From: Arthrobacter sp. M4 | Lineage (GTDB): Bacteria; Actinomycetota; Actinomycetes; Actinomycetales; Micrococcaceae | Reading direction: 5' to 3' | Assembly: GCF_020251205.1 (NCBI RefSeq) | Contig: NZ_JAIWYX010000002.1 | Span: 248,001 to 312,000, forward strand | Length of the DNA: 64,000 nucleotides | Shown here: positions 1 through 8,471 of the stretch, piece after piece | How the letters are laid out: the number at the start of each line of letters is the position of its first letter | How positions within the stretch are numbered: position 1 is the stretch's first letter | Notes under the pieces: generated by a model | Told to the model about the DNA's origin: nothing | The model's database searches: none | Seen by the model: the letters and a program-made list of their open reading frames with translations, nothing else | Position numbers and translations under genes: made by a program

Positions 1-702
1 TTCAAGGACGGTTTTGGCATTAGACGACGTGCACACAATGCCGCCGTTGCGACCACAGAATGCCTTGAGCGCCGCGGAGGAGTTCATGTAAGTGACGGGA
101 ATGACGGGTACCCGGCCCGCATCGTCCGGCTCCGTCCCGAACAGTTCCTCAAGCTGTTCCCAGCACTCTTCCACCGAATCCGTGTCAGCCATGTCAGCCA
201 TGGAGCAGCCGGCAGCGAGGTTGGGCAGGATCACGGCCTGTTCCGGAGTGGACAGGATATCAGCGGTTTCAGCCATGAAATGGACCCCGCAGAAAACGAT
301 GGCTTCCGCGTCCGGACGAGTCAGGGCGGCATTGGCCAGCTGGAAGGAGTCGCCTACGAAATCGGCGTACTTGACCACCTCGTCGCGCTGGTAGAAGTGG
401 CCCAGGATGACCGCCCGGTCGCCCAGGCGTTCCTTGGCTGCCAGAATCCGGGCGTCCAATTCCTCGTCGCTGGCCAGCTTGTATTCTTCGGGCAACTGAC
501 CCTGCCGCGGGGTTGCCGCGGGGGCGGAGTCCAAGCTGGAGGCACCTGGACCGTAGGCGGGAATACCGGCGAGGGCCTCAGCCAGATCATATTCCCAAGG
601 GCCGGAAGCGAGCGCCGGGCTGCACGTAGCTCCCCTGGCGGATGCGCCGCGTTCGGCTTCCTCGCGGGTAATGAGCTGGATCGCCGTATTGACGCTGGTC
701 AT
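1..702 (-). CDS. nadA: Quinolinate synthase NadA (partial, N-terminal part)
   Basis: The 3' end of this gene lies beyond base 1, so about 234 N-terminal codons are visible. NadA is the 4Fe-4S enzyme that condenses iminoaspartate with dihydroxyacetone phosphate to quinolinate in de novo NAD synthesis. Family segments seen are GHFYQRDEVVKYADFVGDS, IVFCGVHFMAETADIL (a cluster cysteine), CSMADM and GGIVCTSSNAKT. The ATG at 702 is preceded by AGGAG, and it overlaps the stop of the upstream regulator as ATGA, so the two genes are translationally coupled. A roughly 70-residue N-terminal extension precedes the core, as is usual in actinobacterial NadA. nadB and nadC are expected next, outside the window. 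The identification is secure. Confidence 0.95.
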   Translation of the reverse strand, partial: MTSVNTAIQLITREEAERGASARGATCSPALASGPWEYDLAEALAGIPAYGPGASSLDSAPAATPRQGQLPEEYKLASDEELDARILAAKERLGDRAVILGHFYQRDEVVKYADFVGDSFQLANAALTRPDAEAIVFCGVHFMAETADILSTPEQAVILPNLAAGCSMADMADTDSVEECWEQLEELFGTEPDDAGRVPVIPVTYMNSSAALKAFCGRNGGIVCTSSNAKTVLE

Positions 703-1418
703 GGTGTACTCCTGTTGTCTGGCCCGAGGCCGGGCGCGCCGGTGAAGCGGTAGAGGCGGGGCGGACGGTGCTTGCCGCCCTGCAGGTACTCACCGGTTGC
801 CTCGATTTCCGGTGTTGCTTTGAGTTGCCGCCTGAAATTGGCAGGGTCCAGCCGGCAGTCCAGGACGGCCTCGTAGACCTCCCGTACTTGCGCAAGCGTG
901 AAGAACTCGCCCAGTAGGTGGTAGGCGATAGAGCTGTAGGCCATCTTGTTGCGGAGCCGCCAGAGCGCATAGTCCACGATCGCGTTGTGGTCGAACGCCA
1001 GTTCATCGAGGCGGTCCGCGTGGAACCAGCGAACGTTCTCCGATTCGTCGGCGAGCGCTGCCTCCGTCGGCTGGACCAGCGCCCAGTAGACGATGGACAC
1101 CACCCGCTGCGTAGGTGACCGGTGGAGGCCGCCAAACGCGTAAAGCTGTTCGAGGTACTCCGGAGCCAGCCCGGTTGTGTCCCGAAGGTTCCTGGCGGCA
1201 GCATCCTGTAGGGATTCATCGTGCACTAGCGGACCGCCGGGCAGCGCCCACAGTCCCTTGTAGGGCTCCCTGATGCGGCGGACGAGGGGCAGCCAGAGGG
1301 CTTTTCGGCCGCTGGGGCCATCGGACCGCAGGGCGAAAATCACCGTGGAGATAGCCAACGACGGCGGCGCAAGCCTGCGTTCGGCAACATTGGCTGAGCT
1401 TGTGTACACGGTTTTCAC
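699..1418 (-). CDS. nrtR: NrtR-type Nudix-related transcriptional regulator of NAD biosynthesis
   Basis: This 239-residue protein has a Nudix-fold domain (about 20-150) and a C-terminal winged-helix-like region (about 160-225), the architecture of NrtR regulators, which bind ADP-ribose derivatives and control NAD genes. The Nudix box at 61-84 is degenerate. Where enzymes have REUXEEXGU, this protein has RNLRDTTGL, so the three metal-binding glutamates are N77, D80 and T81. That fits a sensor rather than a hydrolase. I chose the GTG at 1418, preceded by GGAAG, because an upstream in-frame ATG at 1553 would place the palindromic operator at 1449-1479 inside the coding sequence. Its stop overlaps the nadA start. 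Family assignment rests on architecture, context and operator. Confidence 0.85.
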   Translation of the reverse strand: MKTVYTSSANVAERRLAPPSLAISTVIFALRSDGPSGRKALWLPLVRRIREPYKGLWALPGGPLVHDESLQDAAARNLRDTTGLAPEYLEQLYAFGGLHRSPTQRVVSIVYWALVQPTEAALADESENVRWFHADRLDELAFDHNAIVDYALWRLRNKMAYSSIAYHLLGEFFTLAQVREVYEAVLDCRLDPANFRRQLKATPEIEATGEYLQGGKHRPPRLYRFTGAPGLGPDNRSTP

Positions 1419-1448
1419 CCCGCTTCCGGCATCGTCGACGCGTTCACG

Positions 1449-1479
1449 ATTAGTTAAAGTCACATTGACTAGAACTAAT
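1449..1479. promoter_or_regulatory. 31-bp concentric palindrome, probable NrtR operator
   Basis: Two nested inverted repeats share the same centre (1464). The outer arms are ATTAGTT (1449-1455) and AACTAAT (1473-1479). The inner arms are AGTCA (1458-1462) and TGACT (1466-1470). Twelve of 15 symmetric pairs match. The site lies 31 bp upstream of the regulator's GTG start, where autoregulation of the nrtR-nadA operon would act. It is AT-rich in a GC-rich background. That NrtR is the protein bound here is inference. Confidence 0.7.
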
Positions 1480-1669
1480 GGTAAGGGCGGCGCCGGACGA
1501 ATCCAAATGATTCCGGCATGTGAACGCCCCTTGCCAACGTGGGGTAAATTCATTGGGTCCCATCAGGACACGTCGAACCACGACACGCAGGCGGCCAACT
1601 TCCGCCGGTCCAGGCGATCCGCCCGCCGGCAGCCGCAGGCAAGACAGCCATCCACAAGAAGGTATCTGC

Positions 1670-3070
1670 ATGACAAAGATGTCCAGGCCATCCATGAAGC
1701 CGCGCCAGTTGACCATGATGGGACTCGGCAGTGCCATAGGCGCAGGCCTCTTCCTCGGCTCGGGGGCAGGAGTTAGCGCCGCTGGCCCCGCAGTGCTGAT
1801 CTCATACCTGGTGGCAGGCGCACTGATCATCGTGGTCATGTGGGCGCTCGCCGAAATGGCCGCCGCGGATCCCAACGTCGGAGCATTCTCCATCTATGCC
1901 GGGAAGGCACTGGGCCCAACGGCGGGAGCGACAGTTGGCTGGTTGTGGTGGCTGCAACTGGTTGTGGTGATAGCAGCCGAGGCTCTGGGCGCAGCCGGAC
2001 TCCTAGCTTCCGTATGGCCGGCGCTTCCTGTGTGGGCACTCGCACTGCTTTTCCTATCACTGCTCACTGCGGTCAATCTGAGCGGAGTTCGGAATTTCGG
2101 CGAGTTCGAGTTCTGGTTCGCCATCCTCAAAGTGGCGGCCATCGTGGCTTTCCTTGCCATAGGGGCAGCGCTGCTCCTTGGACTCCTCCCTGACGTCCAC
2201 TCCCCGGGACTCAACAACATCACCGCAGACTTTGCCCCGTCGGGCTGGACCGGCATCGCCACCGCACTGTTCGTAGTGGTCTTCGCCTTTGGTGGCACCG
2301 AAATCGTCAGCGTTGCGGCAGCGGAGACGGCCGATCCTCGGCGCAGCGTCAGACGAGCCGTTAAGACAGTGCTGTGGCGGATCCTCGTCTTCTACATCGG
2401 ATCGGTGTTTGTTATCGCGGCGGTCCTTCCGGCCGGTTCTGCAGGACTCGCCTCGCCGTTCGCCGGCGTTCTGGACTCTGCGCGGATTCCCGGTGCTGGC
2501 ACAGCGATCACCCTGGTAGCCGCCGTCGCGCTTCTTTCGGCATTGAACGCCAACCTGTACGGCGCCTCGCGGATGCTCTGCTCCCTCGCGGACAGGGGCG
2601 AGGCACCAGTGCGGTTCGCTCGAGTGAGCCGAAACGGCGTGCCGCTTGCCGCCGTCGTTGTTTCCGTCCTGTTCGGGCTGGTCGCGGCCGTGCTCGAACT
2701 TTTGTTCCCCGCCGCGGTGCTCCCGGCGCTGCTGAACCTGGTCGGGTCAACATGCCTGGTGGTTTGGGGTGCGGCTTTGGTTTCGCAGTACATCCTTCGA
2801 CGCCGGGCGGACCGCTTGGGCATGCCTCTCCCATTGCGGATGGCGGCCTTCCCTGCTGTCACCGTGGGCGGCATGGTTCTGCTCGCGGCTGTGGTTGTTG
2901 TTGGACTGTTGTCGCCGTCGAGCGCCGCGCAACTGGCGGGCACTTCGCTACTGGTGGCGGCAATCGCCGCGGCGTGCCGAATCGCCGCAGTGCGGCGCAA
3001 CCGCCGGGTACAGTGGGGGCAAGGCACCGACGCGCCGGTTCCAGCGGGCGCAGTAGTTGATGAGGACTGA
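1670..3070 (+). CDS. Amino acid permease (APC superfamily, AAT-like)
   Basis: This is a 466-residue integral membrane protein, probably with 12 transmembrane helices, that would import an amino acid by proton symport. The first helix carries the family signature GLGSAIGAGLFLGSG. The AAT-like segment VAAAETADPRRSVRRAV follows the sixth helix region. The ATG at 1670 is preceded by AGAAGG; the open frame extends further upstream but without a comparable ribosome site. The hydrolase gene starts 5 bp after its stop, so the two are probably co-transcribed. The transported amino acid cannot be read from the sequence. Confidence 0.88.
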   Translation: MTKMSRPSMKPRQLTMMGLGSAIGAGLFLGSGAGVSAAGPAVLISYLVAGALIIVVMWALAEMAAADPNVGAFSIYAGKALGPTAGATVGWLWWLQLVVVIAAEALGAAGLLASVWPALPVWALALLFLSLLTAVNLSGVRNFGEFEFWFAILKVAAIVAFLAIGAALLLGLLPDVHSPGLNNITADFAPSGWTGIATALFVVVFAFGGTEIVSVAAAETADPRRSVRRAVKTVLWRILVFYIGSVFVIAAVLPAGSAGLASPFAGVLDSARIPGAGTAITLVAAVALLSALNANLYGASRMLCSLADRGEAPVRFARVSRNGVPLAAVVVSVLFGLVAAVLELLFPAAVLPALLNLVGSTCLVVWGAALVSQYILRRRADRLGMPLPLRMAAFPAVTVGGMVLLAAVVVVGLLSPSSAAQLAGTSLLVAAIAAACRIAAVRRNRRVQWGQGTDAPVPAGAVVDED

Positions 3071-3075
3071 ACACC

Positions 3076-3909
3076 ATGAGCGGCAGGCACACCGGAGAGC
3101 AGCACGCCCACACAGTTGAAGGCACCGACCCCGGACTGTACGTCGAGGTCCATGACCCGGCCCCGGGAAAGGACGCAGCCCTGCGGCCGATCCTGCTGAT
3201 CCACGGTTTTTCCTCGTCCACCAAGTTGAACTGGGGCGACACCGGTTGGATTTCGGCCCTTCAAAATGCCGGTCGCCGCGTCATCGCTGCCGATCTTCCG
3301 GGCCACGGGCGCAGCGGATCGCCGGAGGATCTGGACTCCTACTCGCCCAGCCGGATCCGTGCGGACCTCCTCCAGATAGCCTTCGACGCCGGAGCGCGAC
3401 CGCTGCGGGATGGTGACCCTTCCAGCGGCCTGGACATCATCGGCTACTCGCTGGGTTCACGGCTCGCCTGGGAATTCGGCGCCACCCAGCCGGAGCTGGT
3501 GCACCGCCTGGTCCTTGGCGGTCCGAATACCCAGGATCCGTTGGCCCAGTTCGACCTGGTCGCGGCGCAGAGGCACCTCGCTGACGGAACACCAATCGCC
3601 GACGCGTCGACGGCCGGACTGCTCAAAATGGCGCAGCTGCTGCCCAGCAACGATCTCTTTGCCCTGCTGACCCTGGTAGAGGCCATCAAGGGTGAACCCT
3701 ACGACCCTGCCGAGGCCGTACCGCACATGCCCATCCTCCTGGTGGCCGGAGACCAGGACGAACGGGCCGAAACCCTGCCAGACCTGGCCGCCATCGCAAC
3801 AAAGGCCGGAACCATCGTTGAGCAGGTGCTGGTGCCTGGGCGGACCCATACCAACACCGTGACCAGCAGGGTGTTCAAAGACGCTGCCATAGAGTTCCTG
3901 GCCGCCTAG
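3076..3909 (+). CDS. Alpha/beta-fold hydrolase
   Basis: This 277-residue protein has the canonical alpha/beta-hydrolase layout: an oxyanion-side HGFSSS strand turn, DLPGHGRSG, the nucleophile elbow GYSLGSR, a late acid strand (VAGDQDE) and a C-terminal histidine in GRTHTNT. It has no signal peptide and should be cytoplasmic. It sits 5 bp behind the permease gene. The resemblance to proline iminopeptidase-like and esterase-like members is general, so the substrate is unknown. Pairing with an amino-acid permease would fit peptide or amino-acid ester hydrolysis, but that is speculation. Confidence 0.85.
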   Translation: MSGRHTGEQHAHTVEGTDPGLYVEVHDPAPGKDAALRPILLIHGFSSSTKLNWGDTGWISALQNAGRRVIAADLPGHGRSGSPEDLDSYSPSRIRADLLQIAFDAGARPLRDGDPSSGLDIIGYSLGSRLAWEFGATQPELVHRLVLGGPNTQDPLAQFDLVAAQRHLADGTPIADASTAGLLKMAQLLPSNDLFALLTLVEAIKGEPYDPAEAVPHMPILLVAGDQDERAETLPDLAAIATKAGTIVEQVLVPGRTHTNTVTSRVFKDAAIEFLAA

Positions 3910-3985
3910 CCCTGTTACGGGTCCCGAGGAAAACGGAATTGGTGGTTGCCCTGCCTCGCGAGGACGTGAGGTTGTGGAGTTCCGC

Positions 3986-4399
3986 TCATCGGGCGAGGCG
4001 CTCGGCGTTGAGGCTCATCCGTTCCAAGACGCTCAAGGCTATGGCGTATTCGTCGTAGCCGATGCCCGCCGTCAGCTCCTTGCGGGCGTCATCCACCATT
4101 CGGTTGGCCGCGGCGTGCAGGGCGCGGCCCTGTTCGCTCAGCGTCAGGCGTCCGTCCAGCAGGATTATTAGCCCGCGCCCCACCAAACTGGCCAGCTCGC
4201 GTTCCCGCTTGGCGTCGTCGTGCTCCCAAAACGGACGGAGAGTCTCCGCCAGGTCGTCGGGCAGCAGTGGCGAGTCCGCCAACACGTTAAGCGTCTGCCA
4301 TTGGCGGCGGCTGAGTTTCAGCCGAGCCAAGGTGCCGTCCAAATGGGCTTCGAGGTCGGCGTCCAGGCGCTTGAGCCAGTATCCGATGGGCTTGTTCAC
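3986..4399 (-). CDS. MarR-family transcriptional regulator
   Basis: This 137-residue winged-helix protein has the MarR pattern: an N-terminal dimerisation helix, a helix-turn-helix around LSRRQWQTLNVLADSP, a wing region GRGLIILLDGRLTLSEQG and a long C-terminal helix. The GTG at 4399 was chosen because it gives the usual MarR start (NKPIGYWLKRLDADLEAHL); the open frame continues upstream with no family similarity. It is divergent from the phosphoribosyltransferase gene across about 115 bp and convergent with the hydrolase gene. The target is most likely its own promoter region, but no clear palindrome was recognised there. Confidence 0.8.
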   Translation of the reverse strand: MNKPIGYWLKRLDADLEAHLDGTLARLKLSRRQWQTLNVLADSPLLPDDLAETLRPFWEHDDAKRERELASLVGRGLIILLDGRLTLSEQGRALHAAANRMVDDARKELTAGIGYDEYAIALSVLERMSLNAERLAR

Positions 4400-4515
4400 A
4401 GGCTCATCGTGGCAGGGTGCGGGGCCAGGCAGCAAGCATCCGCCAAGCCGCTCTGTTAGGGCGTCGCACGAGTAGGCTGGGCATAGCGGCGAACACAAAA
4501 GTGGAAGTAGGACTG

Positions 4516-5187
4516 ATGGCTATGCGCTTCGCGGACCGCGCCGACGCTGGAAGGCGCCTGGCTGCTGGACTGCCGCAGCTTCGCGAACTGCCGGACACCA
4601 TTTTCCTGGGACTCGCCCGGGGAGGCGTCCCGGTTGCTGCCACGGCCGCCACGGCACTGTATCAACCATTCGCTGCGCTCTTGGTCCGCAAACTCGGCAT
4701 TCCAGGGCATGAAGAAACCGCCTATGGCGCCTTGGCCTGGTCTGCCGGGCGCATTGTGCGCATCGTCAACAAGCCCTTGATGGAGAAGATCCGGCAGCAC
4801 GGTATCCGCCAGGAATGGCTGGACGACGTGGAGACCCGCGAGCGCAGTGAGCTGTTGCGCCGAGTGGAAAAATACCCCCGTATCAACCAGAACCTCGATG
4901 GCAAAACGGTGGTTCTGGTAGACGATGGCCTGGCAACAGGGGCCACCATGCGTGCCGCTGTTGAAGCCGTCCGGGTGCAGCGGCCCGGGAAGGTAGTGGT
5001 CGCGGTCCCGGTCGGATCCGTGGAAGCCACCGAGTCCCTGGCCAGGGTCTGCGATGCCGTCATCTGCCTCTACACTCCGGGGCGGTTCAATGCGGTGGGC
5101 GCCTTTTACGAGCATTTCGAGCAGCTCAGCGACAATGACGTCATCCGGATCCTCGACGCCGCCAAACTTCCTTCAGCTGGCCGCTGA
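4516..5187 (+). CDS. Phosphoribosyltransferase-domain protein
   Basis: This 223-residue protein has a type I phosphoribosyltransferase fold. The PRPP loop reads VVLVDDGLATGATM at about residues 132-145. The N-terminal motif LARGGVPVAA and the downstream VAVPVGS segment are typical of the family of stand-alone actinobacterial PRTase-like proteins often found with dormancy or stress genes. The ATG at 4516 has GTAGGA upstream. A further 33 in-frame codons upstream lack a ribosome site. The real substrate is unknown; orotate, purine and uracil PRTases differ from this in length and motifs. Confidence 0.82.
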   Translation: MAMRFADRADAGRRLAAGLPQLRELPDTIFLGLARGGVPVAATAATALYQPFAALLVRKLGIPGHEETAYGALAWSAGRIVRIVNKPLMEKIRQHGIRQEWLDDVETRERSELLRRVEKYPRINQNLDGKTVVLVDDGLATGATMRAAVEAVRVQRPGKVVVAVPVGSVEATESLARVCDAVICLYTPGRFNAVGAFYEHFEQLSDNDVIRILDAAKLPSAGR

Positions 5188-5306
5188 ACGGGCTTCGGCC
5201 ACATCTGGCTGGCATGCTCCCCACCTGGGCGATCCCGCGTTGCGAGGGTCCCTCGTCAGCGCCGCTTGGCGTTTTCAGATCGGGCGAGCCGTCGGGTTAA
5301 AGGCGC

Positions 5307-5340
5307 CTGCCGCCGTCGGACCCTCATCCGACGGCGGCAG
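5307..5340. terminator. Bidirectional hairpin terminator
   Basis: Perfect 14-bp arms (5307-5320 and 5327-5340) surround the loop CCCTCA, between two convergent genes. The arms are very GC-rich and there is no T-run, as is common for actinobacterial terminators. Confidence 0.7.
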
Positions 5341-5393
5341 CCGGGTTAACGGCGCGGGCCGCTACTTGGCCCGGTTGCAGCGCCCGGTGGCGT

Positions 5394-6725
5394 CTAGTGG
5401 GAGCTGTAGCCCAATGGACGTCCGCGGGTTTCGCGGGCCAGGACAACTCCCAGGGCCGAGACGACACAGAGGACCATGATGTAAATGCCCACGGAACCGG
5501 ACCATTTGGTGCTGTCAAGGAGTGCCTGGGCGATCATGGGAGCAAAGGCTCCGCCCAGGATCGCGCCAAGCGCGTAGCCAATGGAGATGCCTGAGTAGCG
5601 CACCTGGGCCGGGAACATTTCCGCGTACATGGCGGACATCGGGCCATAGGACAGGCCCAGCCCAATCGTCAGGACGAAGAGCGCGGCCCCGTACAGCGTG
5701 AGGTCCTTGGAATCGATCATCGCGAACAGCGGGATCATCCAGACAAACACCAAGGCGTAGCCGAGCAGGAACGTCTTGACTCGGCCAATCTTGTCGGACA
5801 GCCAGCCGCCCACCATGGTGAAGATGAGCCAACCGAACGAGGCGATCGTCGTGGCAAGCAAGATCGGCGGCGCGGGCATCTTCAGGGCTTTGGTGGCGTA
5901 GGAGATAAAGAAGGCGATCAGCAGGTAGCCTGCGGCGTTGTTGGCTATGAAGATCAGGGCCGCGAGGATGACCTCCTTGCTGTTCTCGCGGAACAGCTCA
6001 CCCAGTGGGGCCTTGCTTTCGGCCTTGCGCTGGGCGATTTCCTTGAAGACCGGGCTTTCTCCCACGGCCCGGCGGATGAGGTAACCCACCACAATCAACA
6101 CAAGAGACAGCAGGAAAGGAACCCGCCAACCCCACGTCGTGAGTGCTTCCTTGGACATGCTGGAGGTTAGGAAGTACTGCAGGCCCGTGGCCAGGATCAT
6201 GCCAATCGGAACACCGATCTGTGGGTAGGCGCCAAACAGTCCGCGTTTTGGCTTGGGGGCATGTTCCACGGCCATCAGGGCTGCGCCGCCCCATTCGCCC
6301 CCGGCGGAGAAGCCCTGGGCAACGCGGAGCGCGATGAGCAGCACGGGCGCCCAGAAGCCGATGGCCTCGTATGTCGGCAACAGGCCGATGAGCGCGGTAG
6401 CAGCGCCCATCGTCACGAGTGTCATGACCAGTACCGCCTTCCGGCCCAACCTGTCCCCCAGGTGTCCAGCGACAACACCACCCAGTGGACGGAAAAGGAA
6501 GCTGATGCCGATAGTGGCGAAGGACAGTATTTGGGCCAGGCCCGGGTTGGATTTCTCCAACGGCGACAGGAACAACGGCGACAGGAGCGTTGCCGTCAAT
6601 TGGGCAAAAATAAAGAAGTCGTACCACTCAATGGTGGTTCCTACGAGGGTTCCGGCGAGGACCCTCCGCTCCTCGCGCTTAGTGCTAGGACCGGCCTGGG
6701 TGTCGACAGAGGACATTGCGGTCAT
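5394..6725 (-). CDS. MFS transporter, metabolite:H+ symporter (MHS) family
   Basis: This 443-residue membrane protein has the MHS-type start (LAGTLVGTTIEWYDFFIF) and the family motif GHLGDRLGRKAVLV in the loop after helix 2. Twelve helices are expected. MHS carriers import carboxylates such as citrate, shikimate, ketoglutarate or aromatic acids. The ATG at 6725 is preceded by GGAGTTTTT. The gene lies 205 bp behind the HpaB-type monooxygenase gene on the same strand, so it may import that enzyme's substrate. The spacer holds its own palindrome (6824-6837), so it may also be transcribed separately. Confidence 0.88.
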   Translation of the reverse strand: MTAMSSVDTQAGPSTKREERRVLAGTLVGTTIEWYDFFIFAQLTATLLSPLFLSPLEKSNPGLAQILSFATIGISFLFRPLGGVVAGHLGDRLGRKAVLVMTLVTMGAATALIGLLPTYEAIGFWAPVLLIALRVAQGFSAGGEWGGAALMAVEHAPKPKRGLFGAYPQIGVPIGMILATGLQYFLTSSMSKEALTTWGWRVPFLLSLVLIVVGYLIRRAVGESPVFKEIAQRKAESKAPLGELFRENSKEVILAALIFIANNAAGYLLIAFFISYATKALKMPAPPILLATTIASFGWLIFTMVGGWLSDKIGRVKTFLLGYALVFVWMIPLFAMIDSKDLTLYGAALFVLTIGLGLSYGPMSAMYAEMFPAQVRYSGISIGYALGAILGGAFAPMIAQALLDSTKWSGSVGIYIMVLCVVSALGVVLARETRGRPLGYSSH

Positions 6726-6823
6726 AAAAACTCCATTGTTTTTGGGGCGTGGGGAACTTCCTGCCTACTGCCTTGGCACATGCCTTGTGGTGGCATCCTT
6801 CACGGGGTCACCGGCTCTGGATT

Positions 6824-6837
6824 ACCGACAGAACGGT
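6824..6837. promoter_or_regulatory. ACCG-N6-CGGT palindrome (TetR-type operator candidate)
   Basis: The sequence ACCGACAGAACGGT is an inverted repeat with 4-bp arms, about 100 bp upstream of the MHS transporter start. Its form resembles operators of TetR-family repressors of aromatic catabolism. No TetR gene is in this window, so a binding protein would have to be encoded elsewhere. The arms are short, so chance is possible. Confidence 0.35.
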
Positions 6838-6930
6838 CAGTTAGGAAAAGGGTACAGTACTTTTTTGTGATTCAGAACACCTATTTCTCGTGACGAGGAG
6901 GCACGGACCGCCCACTGCCAACAGACTTTG

Positions 6931-8385
6931 CTACTCCTCACGGGCCAGGAACTCACGCACCCTCGATCGGGCAGGCTCCCGGTCATAACTGTTCACGAGC
7001 GCGCCGGCCATCCGCACGGGATCGCCGAAGAAGAAGTACTCATACAGCGACTGCCGGCCCGCAAAGGAAGAGATACTTGCATCGAACGCAAGCTTGAAGA
7101 GCCTGATGCGTTCCGGGCCGGTCAGCGTCTTGGCCTGGAGGTACTTTTCGATGTCAGGCAGGGCTTCGCTGGCAACATCTGCTTCGCCCGGCAGTGCCAT
7201 AAGTCCGGAGGCGCAGAACTTGCGAATTATCTGCGGGAACCGCTGTGCTACTTTCGGATACCAGTTCCTGGCGGCGTTGAGCGTCGCCCAGCGCGGCAGC
7301 ATCACGCCGTCGGGACTTGGCGCGGCCTCCGCCTCCGCGGCTGTCATCAGGGCACGCTCGATCTCAACCGTTTCAATCAGCTCCGCGAGGTCCTCCTGGA
7401 TGTGTTGGAAGCCATCGATGCCAATGGCCCCCGCTATTTCGGATGCCAGGCCCAGGAAGAACTCGCTCTTCGCCAGGGTCCGCGAGACGACTTGGTGCGT
7501 CATCAGTGCGCCCGCCCCAGTTTCGGAGTAGAAAGCGTTGCACAATTCCGGATGGCCCAGCATGAAGATCCGCTCGTTCGGCACGAACACGTTGTCAAAG
7601 ACCACCACCGCGTCCATCTCTTCAAAACGCCCGGCAAGCGGCTCGTCGTGCACGCTGCCGCCGTTGTACAGCGATGCCCTGCACAAGTAGCGCATCCCCT
7701 CGGAGTCGTTGGGAACGGCAAAAGCGTAGGAGTATGGCGCATCCTCGGGAGCCGCCCTCAGCAACGTGGAGGGAAACACCAGGAGTTCATCGGCAATGGG
7801 GGCGATTGTTGCCAGCATGCGGGCGCCCTGGACGATGATTCCGTCGCCGCGTTCCTCCACCACACGCGCAGCCAACTGCCCGCCCAATTGCTCGGATCCG
7901 GATACCGAGCGATTGGCCTGCGGCGGGATAAGCGTGTGTGTGGCAAGCAGATCGTTCTCACGGCACATTTCGTAGTACCGCCTAATGTTTTCGCCAAACA
8001 TTGGATCTGCCTGGGTAAACCATTTCTCGGCCCCCGCCAAGGCCGTCAGCGCACTGTTCATGTAGTCGCCGGTACGCCCAAGGAATCCGTTCGAGTATTC
8101 AGCCCACGTCCTGATAGCAGCGCGGCGCCGGGCCAGGTCCTCTTTGGTCCGGGGCAGCAGGAATGAGGCGTTCACCCGGTCGCCGGTGGTAGGGGATTCG
8201 TAGGTCAGCGCCTCCATGTACTGCGGATCGTGCTGCATGTCGAAGAGCTTCGCGTATGTCCGTGCCACCGTTGCGAATGCCGGGTGGTCTGCGACCTTCT
8301 CCCTGACCACCTCACCATCAATCAGAATATGAGGCTTCATCGAGTTGAGCTTGTCAAGGTACTGCTGGCCTGTGCGGATTCCCAT
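6931..8385 (-). CDS. 4-hydroxyphenylacetate 3-monooxygenase-type flavin-dependent oxygenase (HpaB family)
   Basis: This 484-residue protein belongs to the HpaB/PvcC group of FADH2-using aromatic ortho-hydroxylases with an acyl-CoA-dehydrogenase-like fold. Recognisable stretches are the N-terminal MGIRTGQQYLDKL, HTLIPPQANRSVSG, EERGDGIIVQGARM, VFVPNERIFM and the C-terminal YEYFFFGDPVRMAG. The ATG at 8385 has GGAGAAG upstream. The gene follows the flavin reductase gene on the same strand (86 bp), and the two encode the usual two-component system. The substrate may be 4-hydroxyphenylacetate, another phenol, or a chlorophenol or pyrrole-type compound. The gene neighbourhood contains no ring-cleavage genes that would decide. 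Confidence 0.88.
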   Translation of the reverse strand: MGIRTGQQYLDKLNSMKPHILIDGEVVREKVADHPAFATVARTYAKLFDMQHDPQYMEALTYESPTTGDRVNASFLLPRTKEDLARRRAAIRTWAEYSNGFLGRTGDYMNSALTALAGAEKWFTQADPMFGENIRRYYEMCRENDLLATHTLIPPQANRSVSGSEQLGGQLAARVVEERGDGIIVQGARMLATIAPIADELLVFPSTLLRAAPEDAPYSYAFAVPNDSEGMRYLCRASLYNGGSVHDEPLAGRFEEMDAVVVFDNVFVPNERIFMLGHPELCNAFYSETGAGALMTHQVVSRTLAKSEFFLGLASEIAGAIGIDGFQHIQEDLAELIETVEIERALMTAAEAEAAPSPDGVMLPRWATLNAARNWYPKVAQRFPQIIRKFCASGLMALPGEADVASEALPDIEKYLQAKTLTGPERIRLFKLAFDASISSFAGRQSLYEYFFFGDPVRMAGALVNSYDREPARSRVREFLAREE

Positions 8386-8471
8386 GGTGCTTCTCCACTC
8401 CTTCAATTCGTTCCCGGAAGGGTGAAACTGAACCGTCGGAGCCTCCGGGCCTGGCCTCCGCCGGCCGAAAC

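Noticed and set aside
6928..8166. 412-codon rightward frame opposite the HpaB-like gene
   Set aside because: Shadow of the monooxygenase codons; no family features.
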